Both the position numbers and the translations under genes were made by a program. Below are positions 8,189-16,277 of a stretch of 64,000 nt of DNA, piece by piece. How positions within the stretch are numbered: position 1 is the stretch's first letter; each line of letters opens with the position of its first letter. The notes beneath the pieces were generated by a model, which was not told the DNA's origin, did not search any database, and saw nothing but the letters and a program-made list of their open reading frames with translations. The stretch is from Nonomuraea fuscirosea (GTDB lineage: Bacteria > Actinomycetota > Actinomycetes > Streptosporangiales > Streptosporangiaceae): contig NZ_PVNG01000028.1 of assembly GCF_003001935.1 (NCBI RefSeq), positions 1 to 64,000 of the forward strand, in the 5' to 3' direction.

Positions 8189-8707
8189 TCAGTCGCCCAG
8201 CGACCGCAGGGCCTGGGCGATGCCGTCGCCGGAGCCGGCCGCGAGCACGTTGCCGTCGCGGTCGCGGGCGATGGCGGTGATCCCGTCGCGGGCGTCGCGG
8301 GCCAGGGTGATCGTGGCGTCCGCGGCCAGCAGCCGCTCGGCCACCGGCGGCCGGGCGCCGGCCGCGCCGAGCAGGCGCCTGGCCGCGACCAGCGCGACGA
8401 CGGGGGTGCGGTGGCGGGTCAGCAGCACGGGCTCGTCGTGCGGCCCGACGGCCTGGCGGACCAGCTCGCCCAGCTTGGACCGGGCGGCCGACAGCGACAG
8501 CACCGGCAGTCCGCTGAGCAGCCCGGACAGGTGCGACAGCGGGACCAGCGCGGCCCACTCCCAGCGTTCGCGGGTGATGAGGACGGTCGCGCCGTTGGTG
8601 GCGGCGTCCACGAGCGAGCCCCACCGGCCGCGGGCCTCCTCCACGCCGACGGGGGCGCCGAAGCGCGCCTCCAGGTCCTCGTACGGGGGCCGATCCGAGT
8701 TGATCAT
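8189..8707 (-). CDS. double Phd/YefM antitoxin-like protein, no toxin partner
   Basis: Antitoxins of the Phd/YefM family fold with an N-terminal DNA-binding part (pattern A(R)xxLxxLVxxAxxxxxPVLITRxxxPVAVLVP). This 172-aa protein shows that pattern twice: about residues 20-60 (VGVEEARGRWGSLVDAA, then TVLITRERWEWAALVP) and about 68-113 (LSLSAARSKLGELVRQA, then PVLLTRHRTPVVALV). A C-terminal extension (ITAIARDRDGNVLAAG) follows where a toxin-binding tail would be. Ordinary members are 80-95 aa. No RelE or PIN-type toxin gene is next to it. I chose ATG 8707 because two palindromic operators lie directly upstream; a start at 8743 would read through one of them. The protein may be a dedicated repressor evolved from an antitoxin duplication. 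Confidence 0.8.
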   Translation of the reverse strand: MINSDRPPYEDLEARFGAPVGVEEARGRWGSLVDAATNGATVLITRERWEWAALVPLSHLSGLLSGLPVLSLSAARSKLGELVRQAVGPHDEPVLLTRHRTPVVALVAARRLLGAAGARPPVAERLLAADATITLARDARDGITAIARDRDGNVLAAGSGDGIAQALRSLGD

Positions 8708-8716
8708 CGCCCGATC

Positions 8717-8730
8717 GTAAGCCACCTTAC
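8717..8730. promoter_or_regulatory. proximal operator copy of the Phd-like gene
   Basis: GTAAG-CCAC-CTTAC is a perfect 5-bp inverted repeat with a 4-nt spacer, 10 bp before ATG 8707. A near-identical copy lies at 8740-8753, 23 bp away. Phd/YefM antitoxins are known to bind paired palindromes in their own promoter. Confidence 0.65.
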
Positions 8731-8739
8731 AGAAATTGT

Positions 8740-8753
8740 GCAAGCCGCCTTAC
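8740..8753. promoter_or_regulatory. distal operator copy of the Phd-like gene
   Basis: GCAAG-CCGC-CTTAC repeats the 8717-8730 site with two substitutions. The 23-bp centre spacing is about two helical turns, allowing cooperative binding of two dimers or of one protein with two Phd domains. Confidence 0.6.
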
Positions 8754-8793
8754 AAGCTCTGCGGGACGGTCGTACCCGGGAAGGGCCGGGCGC

Positions 8794-9045
8794 TCAGTGG
8801 AGGCGGTCCAGGGCGGACAGGTCGTCGGGGGTGAGCTCCAGGAAGGCCGGCCCGCGTTCCTCGCACAGCCGGAGCACCGGCTCGGACTCCCGGTCGAGCA
8901 CGTTGTAGCGGTTCTGGACGGAGGCGATCTCGGTGATCTCCAGCGCCCGCTCCAGCTCATCCGCCGTGACCGCGTCCAGCCCGATGTGCCGGATCTTGCC
9001 CTCCCGCCGCAGCTCGCCTCCAATGGTGAACTCCTGATCGGTCAT
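8794..9045 (-). pseudogene. aldo/keto reductase remnant (83-aa reading frame)
   Basis: The frame from ATG 9045 (after a GAGGGGGA ribosome-binding site) encodes LRREGKIRHIGLDAVTADEL and SVQNRYNVLDRESEPVLRLCEERG, the signature central part of an aldo/keto reductase of the potassium-channel beta-subunit type. It then jumps straight to the usual C-terminal words ELTPDDLSALDRLH. The catalytic Asp/Tyr/Lys/His N-terminal half and about 50 residues between the two segments are missing. It cannot be an active reductase. The join is clean and the frame is open, so a short protein may still be made. Confidence 0.75.
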
Positions 9046-9053
9046 CGTCCCCC

Positions 9054-9373
9054 TCAATAGCTGTGACCGGCCGTGACCTCGGCGGAGGCGGACACCGCCC
9101 GCCGGGCCCGCCGCCCGCCCCGTTCGAGCACGAGCATGGACAGCGTGTCGACGATGGTCAGGTGGGCCAGGCGGCCGGCGACGGCCTCCATGCCGAAGAC
9201 GAGGTCCTCCCCGCCGCCGGTACGCGGCGTCGGCCGCCGGCTCGGCCTCGCGCGGCGCCTGCCTGGCGGCGGCGATCTTCAGCTCCTGGTAGCCGCCGAA
9301 CCCCAGCCGCCGGCACGCGCGCACGACGGTGGAGGCGGAGGTGCCGGCCGGCGGAAGGGGTAGCGTCGGACAC
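9054..9373 (-). pseudogene. MurR/RpiR-family regulator remnant
   Basis: One frame reads GTSASTVVRACRRLGFGGYQ (the recognition half of an RpiR helix-turn-helix), and a different frame reads GEDLVFGMEAVAGRLAHLTI and VDTLSMLVLERGG with a stop at 9054 (the last helices of an SIS sugar-isomerase domain). About 105 of roughly 280 expected residues remain. The N-terminus and most of the SIS domain are gone, and the two parts are out of frame. It lies 8 bp upstream of the aldo/keto reductase remnant, so regulator and enzyme once formed a small operon. The neighbouring SDR gene now starts at the break. Confidence 0.7.
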
Positions 9374-9391
9374 CGGTGATGGGAGGTGGGC

Positions 9392-10210
9392 ATGAGGCCC
9401 ATGGAAGAGCGGACGATCCTCGTCACGGGCGCGACCGACGGCCTCGGCCGGGGGCTGGCCGCCGACCTCGCGGGCCGGGGCGCGACCGTTCTCGTGCACG
9501 GCCGCGACGACGAACGCGGCCGGGCCACGATGGCGGAGATCAGGGCCGGCGTCCCCGGGGCGCGGCTGCACTGGTACCGCGCGGACCTGTCCTCGCTCGA
9601 CCGGGTACGTGAGCTGGCCGCCGCCGTCGCCGCCGAGCACCAAGAGCTCGACACGCTGGTCAACAACGCGGGCATCGGCACCACCGTCCCCGGCGGCGAG
9701 GCACGCCAGGAGAGCGCCGACGGGCACGAGCTGCGGTTCGCGGTCAACTATCTGGCGGGCTTCCTGCTCACCCGGCTGCTGCTGCCGGTGCTGCGGGCGG
9801 CGGCGCCGTCCAGGATCGTCAACGTCAGCAGCCTGGGCCAGGCGCCGATCGACTTCGACGACGTGATGCTGCGCGAGGGGTACAGCGGGGTGCGGGCGTA
9901 CGGGCAGAGCAAGCTGGCGCAGGTGATGTTCACCGTCGACCTGGCCGAAGAGCTGGCGGGCACGGGGGTCACCGCGAACGCGCTGCATCCGGCGACGTAC
10001 ATGCCGACCAAGATGGTGCCCGTGCCGGCCCTGAGCGAGCTGCGCGAGGGGGTCGAGGCGACCGCGCGGCTGGTGACCGCTCCGGAGCTGGACGAGGTGT
10101 CCGGGGGCTTCTTCGACGGGACGCGGCCCGCGCGGGCGATGCGGCAGGCGTACGACCCGGCGGCGCGGGCCCGGCTGCGCGAGCTGTCGCGGGAACTCAC
10201 CGGCGGCTGA
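9392..10210 (+). CDS. short-chain dehydrogenase/reductase
   Basis: This 272-aa classical SDR has TGxxxGxG (TGATDGLGRG, residues about 11-20) for NAD(P), NNAG (VNNAGIG), the catalytic Ser in NVSSLG and Tyr-x-x-x-Lys in AYGQSKLAQ. The sequence is of the retinol-dehydrogenase/oxidoreductase type often called WWOX-like. The start at ATG 9392 is set by GGGAGG five bases upstream. It runs divergently from the RpiR/aldo-keto remnant and is followed after 63 bp by a GNAT gene with its own promoter. The substrate is unknown. Confidence 0.88.
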   Translation: MRPMEERTILVTGATDGLGRGLAADLAGRGATVLVHGRDDERGRATMAEIRAGVPGARLHWYRADLSSLDRVRELAAAVAAEHQELDTLVNNAGIGTTVPGGEARQESADGHELRFAVNYLAGFLLTRLLLPVLRAAAPSRIVNVSSLGQAPIDFDDVMLREGYSGVRAYGQSKLAQVMFTVDLAEELAGTGVTANALHPATYMPTKMVPVPALSELREGVEATARLVTAPELDEVSGGFFDGTRPARAMRQAYDPAARARLRELSRELTGG

Positions 10211-10260
10211 TCGTGGTCACCGGCGGAGGAAAAGCGTTCGAGTGTGCCCACCGCCTGGGC

Positions 10261-10266
10261 TAACGT
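10261..10266 (+). promoter_or_regulatory. -10 element TAACGT of leaderless GNAT gene
   Basis: TAACGT followed by exactly 7 nt and GTG 10274, with no ribosome-binding site. TTCGAG at 10237-10242 is a weak -35 candidate at 18-bp spacing. Confidence 0.5.
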
Positions 10267-10273
10267 GCCGCCG

Positions 10274-10816
10274 GTGCACGTGTATCTGGAGACCGAGCGG
10301 CTGATTCTGCGCCGTTTCACCGAGTCCGACGCCGACGACCTGTTCGCCCTCGACAACGACCCCGACGTCATGCGCTACCTCAACGGCGGCGCGCCGACGC
10401 CGCGGGAGGTGATCGACGAGCGCGTCCTGCCGCGTCTCATCGCCGGCGGGTTCTTCGCCGCCCTGGAGAAGCCGGCCGGCCGGTTCCTCGGCTGGTTCCA
10501 CCTGCGGACGGTCGAGGGCCGGCCGCCCGATGAGCTCGAACTGGGCTATCGGCTGCGCAAGGAGGCCTGGGGGCGGGGGTTCGCGACCGAGGGATCGGTC
10601 GCGTTGATCGACAAGGCGTTCGCCGAGCTGGGCGCCGGGCGGGTGTTCGCCCAGACGATGGCGGTCAACCTCGGGTCGCGGCGGGTGATGGAGAAGTGCG
10701 GGCTGCGCTTCGCGCGCACGTTCCAGGTCGACTGGCCCGACCCGATCGAGGGCTCGGAGCAGGGAGAGGTGGAGTACGAGCTGCTGCGCTCCGCATGGGA
10801 GGCCGCGCGCAGCTGA
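10274..10816 (+). CDS. GNAT acetyltransferase, RimJ/RimL type
   Basis: This 180-aa protein begins with the RimJ/RimL hallmark LETERLILRRFTESDADDLF. It continues with LGWFHLR and ELGYRLRKEAWGRGFATEG (acetyl-CoA-binding loop, RxxGxG-like) and ends with NLGSRRVMEKCGLRFARTFQ. Enzymes of this type acetylate ribosomal protein N-termini, other proteins or small amines; the target cannot be read from sequence. The start at GTG 10274 fits a leaderless promoter. A GTG 30 bases upstream would only add residues unlike the family. Confidence 0.88.
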   Translation: MHVYLETERLILRRFTESDADDLFALDNDPDVMRYLNGGAPTPREVIDERVLPRLIAGGFFAALEKPAGRFLGWFHLRTVEGRPPDELELGYRLRKEAWGRGFATEGSVALIDKAFAELGAGRVFAQTMAVNLGSRRVMEKCGLRFARTFQVDWPDPIEGSEQGEVEYELLRSAWEAARS

Positions 10817-10836
10817 TCGGCGGCCCAACCTGGTGC

Positions 10837-10851
10837 ACTGGTCGGACCAGT
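10837..10851. promoter_or_regulatory. GntR/FCD operator, copy 1 (SDR promoter)
   Basis: ACTGGTC-G-GACCAGT is a perfect 7-bp inverted repeat around one base. It fits the GntR-family GT-N3-AC core, lies just upstream of the -10 element, and is identical to the site at 20463-20477 between the transporter operon and the gntR gene. Confidence 0.8.
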
Positions 10852-10854
10852 CGC

Positions 10855-10860
10855 TAGGGT
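10855..10860 (+). promoter_or_regulatory. -10 element TAGGGT of leaderless SDR gene
   Basis: TAGGGT ends 7 nt before ATG 10868 and no ribosome-binding site is seen. The operator at 10837-10851 covers the spacer and -35 region, so a bound repressor would block RNA polymerase. Confidence 0.55.
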
Positions 10861-10867
10861 GCCTCGT

Positions 10868-11629
10868 ATGGGATATGACGCGCTGTTCCGCCTGGATGGG
10901 CGGCGGGCCGTGGTGATCGGGGCGGGAAGCGGGATCGGCAGGGAGTCGGCGCTGGCGCTGGCCGCCCACGGCGCCTCCGTGGTGTGCGCGGACCGGAACC
11001 TGGAGGCCGCCAAGGAGACCGCCGACGGCTGCGGCGGGGACGCCCGGCTGGTCGACGTGCTGGACGCCGAGGCGGTGCGCGCGCTCGCCGCGGAGCAGCC
11101 GGCCGACGTGCTCGTGTTCACGGCGGCCACGAACGTGCGCAAGCGGCTGCTCGACTACACCGGCGAGGAGTTCGACCGGGTGGTGGCGCTGAACCTGCGG
11201 GCCTCGTTCGACGTGGTACGCGCGTTCGGGGCGGGCATGGTCGAGCGGGGACGCGGATCGATCATCGGCTTCGCCTCGATCCGGGCCTCGGTCACCGAGC
11301 CGGGCCAGAGCGTCTACTCGGCCACGAAGGCCGGGCTGGTGCAGCTGCTGCGCACGGCCGCGGCCGAGTTCGGGCCGCACGGGGTCCGGGTCAACGCCAT
11401 CGCGCCGGGTGTGGTGGAGACGCCGCTGACCCGGCAGATCCAGGACGATGCCGGCTGGTACGCGGCGTACTCGGCCAAGTCCCCTCTCGGCCGGTGGGCC
11501 AGGGCGGACGAGATGGCCGGCGCGGTGGTCTACCTGGCGAGCGAGGCGGCCAGCTTCGTCACCGGCTCCGTCCTGTACGTGGACGGCGGCTGGACGGCCG
11601 TGGACGGCCGCTTCGACCCACCGAACTGA
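10868..11629 (+). CDS. SDR-family dehydrogenase of the GntR regulon
   Basis: This 253-aa classical SDR has GAGSGIGRE (cofactor site, residues about 18-26), ADR after beta-strand 2 (Asp suggests NAD preference), the catalytic Ser in GFASIRAS, YSATKAGL (Tyr-x-x-x-Lys) and a C-terminal VDGGW. It should oxidise an alcohol or reduce a ketone of a small substrate. The leaderless start is at ATG 10868. The same 15-bp operator as at the ABC transporter/gntR locus lies in its promoter. This links it to the eight-gene operon on the other strand, with which it converges. It probably handles a product of the imported compound. Confidence 0.9.
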   Translation: MGYDALFRLDGRRAVVIGAGSGIGRESALALAAHGASVVCADRNLEAAKETADGCGGDARLVDVLDAEAVRALAAEQPADVLVFTAATNVRKRLLDYTGEEFDRVVALNLRASFDVVRAFGAGMVERGRGSIIGFASIRASVTEPGQSVYSATKAGLVQLLRTAAAEFGPHGVRVNAIAPGVVETPLTRQIQDDAGWYAAYSAKSPLGRWARADEMAGAVVYLASEAASFVTGSVLYVDGGWTAVDGRFDPPN

Positions 11630-11668
11630 CCCCGGGTCCGACCGCCTCCTGGGGCGTGCCCGGCCCCT

Positions 11669-11700
11669 GCCCGGCCCCACCGGCCACCTTCCGGCCGGGC
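11669..11700. terminator. hairpin between convergent SDR and aldehyde dehydrogenase
   Basis: GCCCGGCC (11669-11676) and GGCCGGGC (11693-11700) form an 8-bp GC stem in the 76-bp spacer between two convergent stops (11629 and 11706). It could serve both strands. Confidence 0.5.
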
Positions 11701-11705
11701 GGGGG

Positions 11706-13127
11706 TCAGGGGCGGATGATGGCCATCTTGGTGACGGTGAGTTCCTCGATGGCGAACCGGGGGCCCTCGCGGCCGATGCCCGAGTCCTTGACGCCCCCGT
11801 ACGGCATGTTGTCGGCCCTGAAGCCCGGCACCTCGTTCACCACCACGCCCCCGGCGTCGATGCGTTCGATCGCCGCGAAGGCCGTGGCCAGCGAGCGGGT
11901 GAAGACGGAGGCGTGCAGGCCGTACCGTGAGCGGTTGACCGCGGCGAAGGCCGCGTCGAGGTCGGGCACCGGGCGCACGCACACGACGGGACCGAAGATC
12001 TCCTCGTCCCAGGCGGCGGCCCCGTCCGGCACGCCGGACAGGACGGTCGGCGCGATGGCCCGGCCGTCGCGGTGCCCGCCGGTCACCACCTCGGCCCCGG
12101 ACCCCTCGATCCAGGCGAGGACGCGGTCGGTGGCGGCCTCGTCGATGAGCGGCGCGACGCGGGTCCCGGGCAGGCGCGGGTCGCCGGTCGTCACGCCCTT
12201 GACGCGGTCGGCCAGCAGGGACAGGAACTCCTCGCGTACGGGCTCCTCGACCAGCACCCGCTGCACCGCGATGCACGCCTGGCCCGAGGCGTAGTAGCCG
12301 CCGCGCACGACGGCGTCGGCGGCGGCCTCCAGGTCGGCGTCGGCGGCCACGATGAGGGCCGCGTTCGAGCCGAGCTCCAGCAGCACCTTGGTCGGGGCGG
12401 CGGAGCGGGCGATGGCGTGGCCGGCGGCGGCCGAGCCGGTGAAGGAGACAGCGCCGATCCGCCGGTCCTCGACGAGCGTCCGGCCGACCTCGACGTCGCC
12501 GGTGACGAGCTGGACGGCGGCCGGCGGCAGGACGCCGGACGAGCGCAGCAGGTGCACCAGCCAGAGGGTGGCCAGCGGGGTGGCCGGGGCCGGCTTGACG
12601 ATCACGGGGCAGCCGGCGGCGACGGCCGGGGCGATCTTGTGCGCGGCCAGGAGGAGCGGGTAGTTGAAGCCGGTGATGCCGACGACGACGCCGACGGGCC
12701 GCCGCGTCCAGAAGCCGATCAGGCCCTCGCCGGCGGGCAACAGGTCCAGCGGGACGGTCTCGCCGTGCAGCCGGGCCACCTCCTCGGCGGCCGTGGCGAG
12801 CGTGACGAGCGTCCTGGCCACCTCGACCCGGCAGTCCACCAGCGGTTTGCCGGTTTCGAGCACCAGCAGCCGCTCGAACTCCTCCCGGCTGGCCGCGACG
12901 GCGTCGTGCGCGGCCATGAGGGCGGTGCGGCGGGCGTGCGAGGGCAGGGCGGCCATGGCGGGGGCGGCGGCGAGCGCCTCGTCGAGGGCCTGCCGCGCGT
13001 GCTCGGGCGTGCCGAGCGGGGCGGCGGCCACCGTGGAGCCGTCGTAGGGGAAGATCACGTCGGTGGTGGCGGCGGTCTCCACCCATCCCCCGCCGACGGG
13101 CAGCCCGCCGGGCCAGTTCTGTTTCAT
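11706..13127 (-). CDS. NAD(P)-dependent aldehyde dehydrogenase
   Basis: This 473-aa protein is an ALDH-superfamily member with a complete active site: the catalytic Cys in SGQACIAVQR, the general-base Glu in LLELGSNAALIV, and the cofactor loop SFTGSAAAGHAI. The ELGSNA form (instead of ELGGKSP) and SGQACI are typical of the lactaldehyde, phosphonoacetaldehyde and non-phosphorylating GAPDH-like branch, which oxidises small polar aldehydes. It is the last gene of the GntR-controlled operon. ATG 13127 has a good GGAGG site. An in-frame ATG at 13235, overlapping the previous stop, would add 36 low-complexity residues and is less likely. It presumably oxidises an aldehyde released after amide hydrolysis and deamination. 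Confidence 0.9.
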   Translation of the reverse strand: MKQNWPGGLPVGGGWVETAATTDVIFPYDGSTVAAAPLGTPEHARQALDEALAAAPAMAALPSHARRTALMAAHDAVAASREEFERLLVLETGKPLVDCRVEVARTLVTLATAAEEVARLHGETVPLDLLPAGEGLIGFWTRRPVGVVVGITGFNYPLLLAAHKIAPAVAAGCPVIVKPAPATPLATLWLVHLLRSSGVLPPAAVQLVTGDVEVGRTLVEDRRIGAVSFTGSAAAGHAIARSAAPTKVLLELGSNAALIVAADADLEAAADAVVRGGYYASGQACIAVQRVLVEEPVREEFLSLLADRVKGVTTGDPRLPGTRVAPLIDEAATDRVLAWIEGSGAEVVTGGHRDGRAIAPTVLSGVPDGAAAWDEEIFGPVVCVRPVPDLDAAFAAVNRSRYGLHASVFTRSLATAFAAIERIDAGGVVVNEVPGFRADNMPYGGVKDSGIGREGPRFAIEELTVTKMAIIRP

Positions 13128-13231
13128 GGCGGCCTCCAAAGGCTCGTGGGTGGCGCTCTCGCGGGCGGCGTTCCCGCGGGTGGTGGTCCCGCGGGTGGTG
13201 GTCTTCTCGTCGGGGCCGGGACGGTCTGCGG

Positions 13232-14290
13232 TCATGGCCGTCTCCGCCGGGCGCTCGGGAACACGTCGAGGTAAGCGGGCGCGCCCTCGCGGCCGGTGGC
13301 GGCCAGGACGGCGTGCGCGACGGCCCGGCTGAACACGTCCGCCGCCACCGCCAGGACGTCCTGGAAGGCGTCGTGGCCGGGGACGGGACGCGCGCAGGTG
13401 GCCAGGCCGAAGATGGTGTCGCCGTCGGTCATGGTGTGGGCCGGCCTGATCGCCCTGGCCAGGCCGTCGTGCGCGACGGCGGCGAGCTTGCCGCACTGGG
13501 CCTTGGTGAGGGTCAGGTCGGTGGCGGCGACGCCGATCGTGGTGTTGAAGGCGGGCGCCTTCTCGGGCCGCCACGCCTGCGCCTCGCGCGCGTCGGGCGG
13601 CCGGAGATGGCCGAACTCGCCCGGCAGCCCGTACCTGACGCCGGCCAGGGTGGCGTCCCGGGGGTCCAGGACCGAGCCGGCGGGGTTGACGACGGCCAGC
13701 GCGGCCACGGTCGTGCCGTCGGGCAGGACGACGCTCGCCGTCCCCACGCCTCCGGCCAGCCCGCCCGCCACCGCCCCGGTCCCGGCCCCGACGGACCCGC
13801 TCGCCGCCGCCGACGCCGTCCCTTGGGAGAACGACGTCCCGGCATCGGGCGCGCCAGGGACACGAGAGCCGCAGGCGGCGTCGTAGGCGGCGGCGCCCAG
13901 GTCGGCATCGGGGGTGGCGCGGAAGGCGCCGCCGCGGCCCAGGTCGAAGATGACGGCGGCCGGGACGATCGGGACCGCGCCCGCCGCCACCGGATACCCC
14001 GCCCCCGCGTCCGCGAGCCGGTCCATCACCCCGCAGGCCGCCCCCAGCCCGAACGAGCTGCCGCCCGACAGCACCACCGCGTGCACCCGTTCCACCAGGT
14101 TGCGCGGGTCGAGCAGCTCGGTCTCCCGCGTCCCCGGGGCGGCCCCGCGCACGTCCACGCCCGCGACGGCCCCGTCGGAGGGCGCGAGGACGACGGTGGT
14201 GCCGGTGCGGTAGCCGCCGCCGACCCGGTGCGCGTGCCCCACCCGGAGCCCCGCGACGTCGATCAGGGAGTTCGTCGGCCCGGCCCGCAT
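13232..14290 (-). CDS. P1-family (DmpA/NylC-like) Ntn-type hydrolase
   Basis: This 352-aa protein has the P1/S58 fold used by the D-aminopeptidase DmpA, beta-peptidyl aminopeptidases and the nylon-oligomer hydrolase NylC. These enzymes self-cleave to expose a nucleophile. The expected site is visible as Asn249-Thr250 (FNTTIG), i.e. a Thr nucleophile as in NylC rather than the Gly-Ser of DmpA. The partner acidic motif TDGDTIFG lies near residues 288-295. Other family blocks are DVAGLRVGH at the N-terminus and LSGGSSFGLGAA near residue 78. No signal peptide is present, so it is cytoplasmic. Its ATG overlaps the stop of the M20 gene. The likely substrate is an imported peptide or omega-amide with non-standard linkages. 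Confidence 0.9.
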   Translation of the reverse strand: MRAGPTNSLIDVAGLRVGHAHRVGGGYRTGTTVVLAPSDGAVAGVDVRGAAPGTRETELLDPRNLVERVHAVVLSGGSSFGLGAACGVMDRLADAGAGYPVAAGAVPIVPAAVIFDLGRGGAFRATPDADLGAAAYDAACGSRVPGAPDAGTSFSQGTASAAASGSVGAGTGAVAGGLAGGVGTASVVLPDGTTVAALAVVNPAGSVLDPRDATLAGVRYGLPGEFGHLRPPDAREAQAWRPEKAPAFNTTIGVAATDLTLTKAQCGKLAAVAHDGLARAIRPAHTMTDGDTIFGLATCARPVPGHDAFQDVLAVAADVFSRAVAHAVLAATGREGAPAYLDVFPSARRRRP

Positions 14291-15468
14291 CAGTGGTCGC
14301 CGGTCAGGAAGCGGCGGGCCGCCTCGGCGAACACCCGGGTGCAGCGCACGATCTCGTCGATCTCCACGTACTCGTCCGCCTGGTGCGCGATCCACTTGCC
14401 GCCGGGCCCGTACACGACGGACGGGATGCCGCCCCAGTGCGTCAGCACGGTCCCGTCGGTCGAGCCGGGCACGCCGCCGTACACCGGCTCCTGCCCCGTC
14501 ACCGTCCGGTGGGCGGCGGCCAGCGCGGCCACGACCGGGTCGGTCACGGGGACGTCCACCGGCGGCCGGTCCACCAGCACGGACACCTCGGCGGTGACTC
14601 CGTCCCCGCCGGCCAGCGCGGCCACCCGGTCGGCGATCTCCTTGTGCTCGGCGCCGGGGACGGTGCGCACGTCCACGAAGACCGAGGCGACCGCGGGAAT
14701 GACGTTGACCTGCTCCTCGGTGCCGGCCCGCAGCACGGTCGGGGTCACGTACACCTCGCCGAGGTGCTCGTGCGCGGGATGGCGGGCCTGCAGTTCCTCC
14801 TGCAGCGTACGCAGCGCGACCAGCAGCGATCCGGCGGCCTGGATGGGGTTGCGGCCGTGCTGGGGCATCGCGCCGTGCGCCATCTTGCCGGTCAGGTCCA
14901 CCCGCAGCCGCAGCGCGCCCTTGGCGACGGCGCAGATCTCGCCCGCCTCGGGCTCGGCCACGATGGCGCCGTCGACGCCGGCGGTCAGACCGGAGGAGAC
15001 GAAGTGGTGGGCGCCGATCATCAGGCCCTCCTCGTCGGCCAGCGCGCACACCTTGATCCGCCCGGGGAACGGTCCAGCGAGCTGGAGCGCGCGGGTGGCG
15101 TAGAGGGTGGCGGCCAGGCCGGACTTCATGTCGGCGCTGCCCCGCCCCCACAGCCTGCCGTCGCGGATCTCCCCGCCGAACGGGTCCACGGTCCAGGCGG
15201 ACAGGTCGCCCTCGGTCACCACGTCGGTGTGGCCCTCGAACATGAGGGTCGGGCCATCTCCGCCGCCGCCCTCGACCACGGCCACCACGTTCGGCCGGCC
15301 GGGCGCGGCCTCGTACACGACCGGTTCCCAGCCCCACTCGCGCATCTTGGCCTCGACCAGCTCGGCGGCGGGCCGCTCGCTGCGCCCGCGCGCGGGGTCG
15401 TTGGTGCTGGGCACGCGCACCAGCGCCCGGGTGAACTCCACCACTCCATCGGCATCGACGTCGATCAT
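14290..15468 (-). CDS. M20 metallopeptidase (ArgE/DapE/ACY1 type)
   Basis: This 392-aa enzyme has the dizinc motifs of M20 amidohydrolases: MFEGHTDVV (His, Asp), GRGSADMKSG (bridging Asp), ADEEG (general-base Glu and ligand Glu), AEPEAGE and, near the C-terminus, GKWIAHQADEY (last His). The central lid domain starts near KGALRLRVDLTGKMAHGAM. It removes an acyl or aminoacyl group from an amide. ATG 15468 overlaps the upstream ATPase stop (ATGA), and its own stop overlaps the P1 gene start, so the two hydrolases are translationally coupled and should be made in similar amounts. Deacylation or dipeptide cleavage of the imported substrate is the natural role. Confidence 0.9.
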   Translation of the reverse strand: MIDVDADGVVEFTRALVRVPSTNDPARGRSERPAAELVEAKMREWGWEPVVYEAAPGRPNVVAVVEGGGGDGPTLMFEGHTDVVTEGDLSAWTVDPFGGEIRDGRLWGRGSADMKSGLAATLYATRALQLAGPFPGRIKVCALADEEGLMIGAHHFVSSGLTAGVDGAIVAEPEAGEICAVAKGALRLRVDLTGKMAHGAMPQHGRNPIQAAGSLLVALRTLQEELQARHPAHEHLGEVYVTPTVLRAGTEEQVNVIPAVASVFVDVRTVPGAEHKEIADRVAALAGGDGVTAEVSVLVDRPPVDVPVTDPVVAALAAAHRTVTGQEPVYGGVPGSTDGTVLTHWGGIPSVVYGPGGKWIAHQADEYVEIDEIVRCTRVFAEAARRFLTGDH

Positions 15469-16277
15469 GCAAACCCCTCCAGAGTCGGTACGGCCGCCAG
15501 CAGCTCCCGCGTGTACGGGTGGGCGGGCTCGGCCCAGACGTCGTCCACCAGGCCCCCTTCCACGATCTCCCCCTGGCGCATGACGGACACGGTCTCGCAC
15601 ACGTGCCGCACCACGGACAGGTCGTGGGAGACGAACACGAGGGTGAGCCCCAGCTCGTCGACGAGGTCGGCCAGCAGGTTGAGTATCTGCCCGCGGACGG
15701 AGACGTCCAGTGCGCTGACCGGCTCGTCGGCGACCAGCACCTTCGGCCGGGGCGCGAGCGCGCGGGCGATGGCGATGCGCTGCCGCTGCCCGCCGGAGAA
15801 CTGGTGCGGGTAGCGGCCGGCCGCCTCGGCGGGCAGGCCGACCGCGTCGAGCAGCTCCGCGACCCGGTCGCCGACCGGCAGGCCGAGCGCGGTCAGCGGC
15901 TCGGCGACGAGGTCGCGCACGCGCATGCGCGGGTCGAGCGAGCTCATCGGGTCCTGGAAGACGATCTGCAGGTTCTCGCGCAGGAAGCGCAGCCGCCGTT
16001 CCGGACGGCCGGTGATCTCCTGGCCGTCGAAGCGGATGGAGCCGCTGGTGGGCTGGTCGAGCGCGCACAGCAGGCGCAGCAGGGTGGACTTGCCCGACCC
16101 CGACTCGCCGACGATGCCGTGGCGTTCGCCGCGCCGCACGGTCAGGGAGACGTCGCGCAGGGCGTGGACGGCGGCGCCCGGCCTGGTCAGTGAGGTGCGG
16201 GGGCGGTGGTAGACGCGGTTCAGCCGCTCCGCTGTTATCAGGGCGTCAGTCGGCTGGGTGCCAGCATGCGAAGGCAT
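15465..16277 (-). CDS. peptide-type ABC transporter ATPase (OppF/DppF)
   Basis: This 270-aa ATPase has Walker A GESGSGKST, Q-loop FQDPMSSLDPRM, signature LSGGQRQRIAIARALA and Walker B VLVADEPVSALD, followed by SHDLSVV. It belongs to the OppF half of the dimeric ATPases that drive oligopeptide/nickel-type importers. It is shorter than most OppF because the C-terminal zinc-finger-like oligopeptide domain is only partly present (HPYTRELLAAVP is there, the Cys-rich tail is not). Its start overlaps the OppD-type gene by 32 bp, so it is read from the same mRNA. Confidence 0.92.
   Translation of the reverse strand: MPSHAGTQPTDALITAERLNRVYHRPRTSLTRPGAAVHALRDVSLTVRRGERHGIVGESGSGKSTLLRLLCALDQPTSGSIRFDGQEITGRPERRLRFLRENLQIVFQDPMSSLDPRMRVRDLVAEPLTALGLPVGDRVAELLDAVGLPAEAAGRYPHQFSGGQRQRIAIARALAPRPKVLVADEPVSALDVSVRGQILNLLADLVDELGLTLVFVSHDLSVVRHVCETVSVMRQGEIVEGGLVDDVWAEPAHPYTRELLAAVPTLEGFA

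Noticed and set aside
8760..9060. A toxin gene next to the Phd/YefM-like gene
   Set aside because: The only sequence there is the aldo/keto reductase remnant; no RelE, PIN or Doc-like words appear on either strand.
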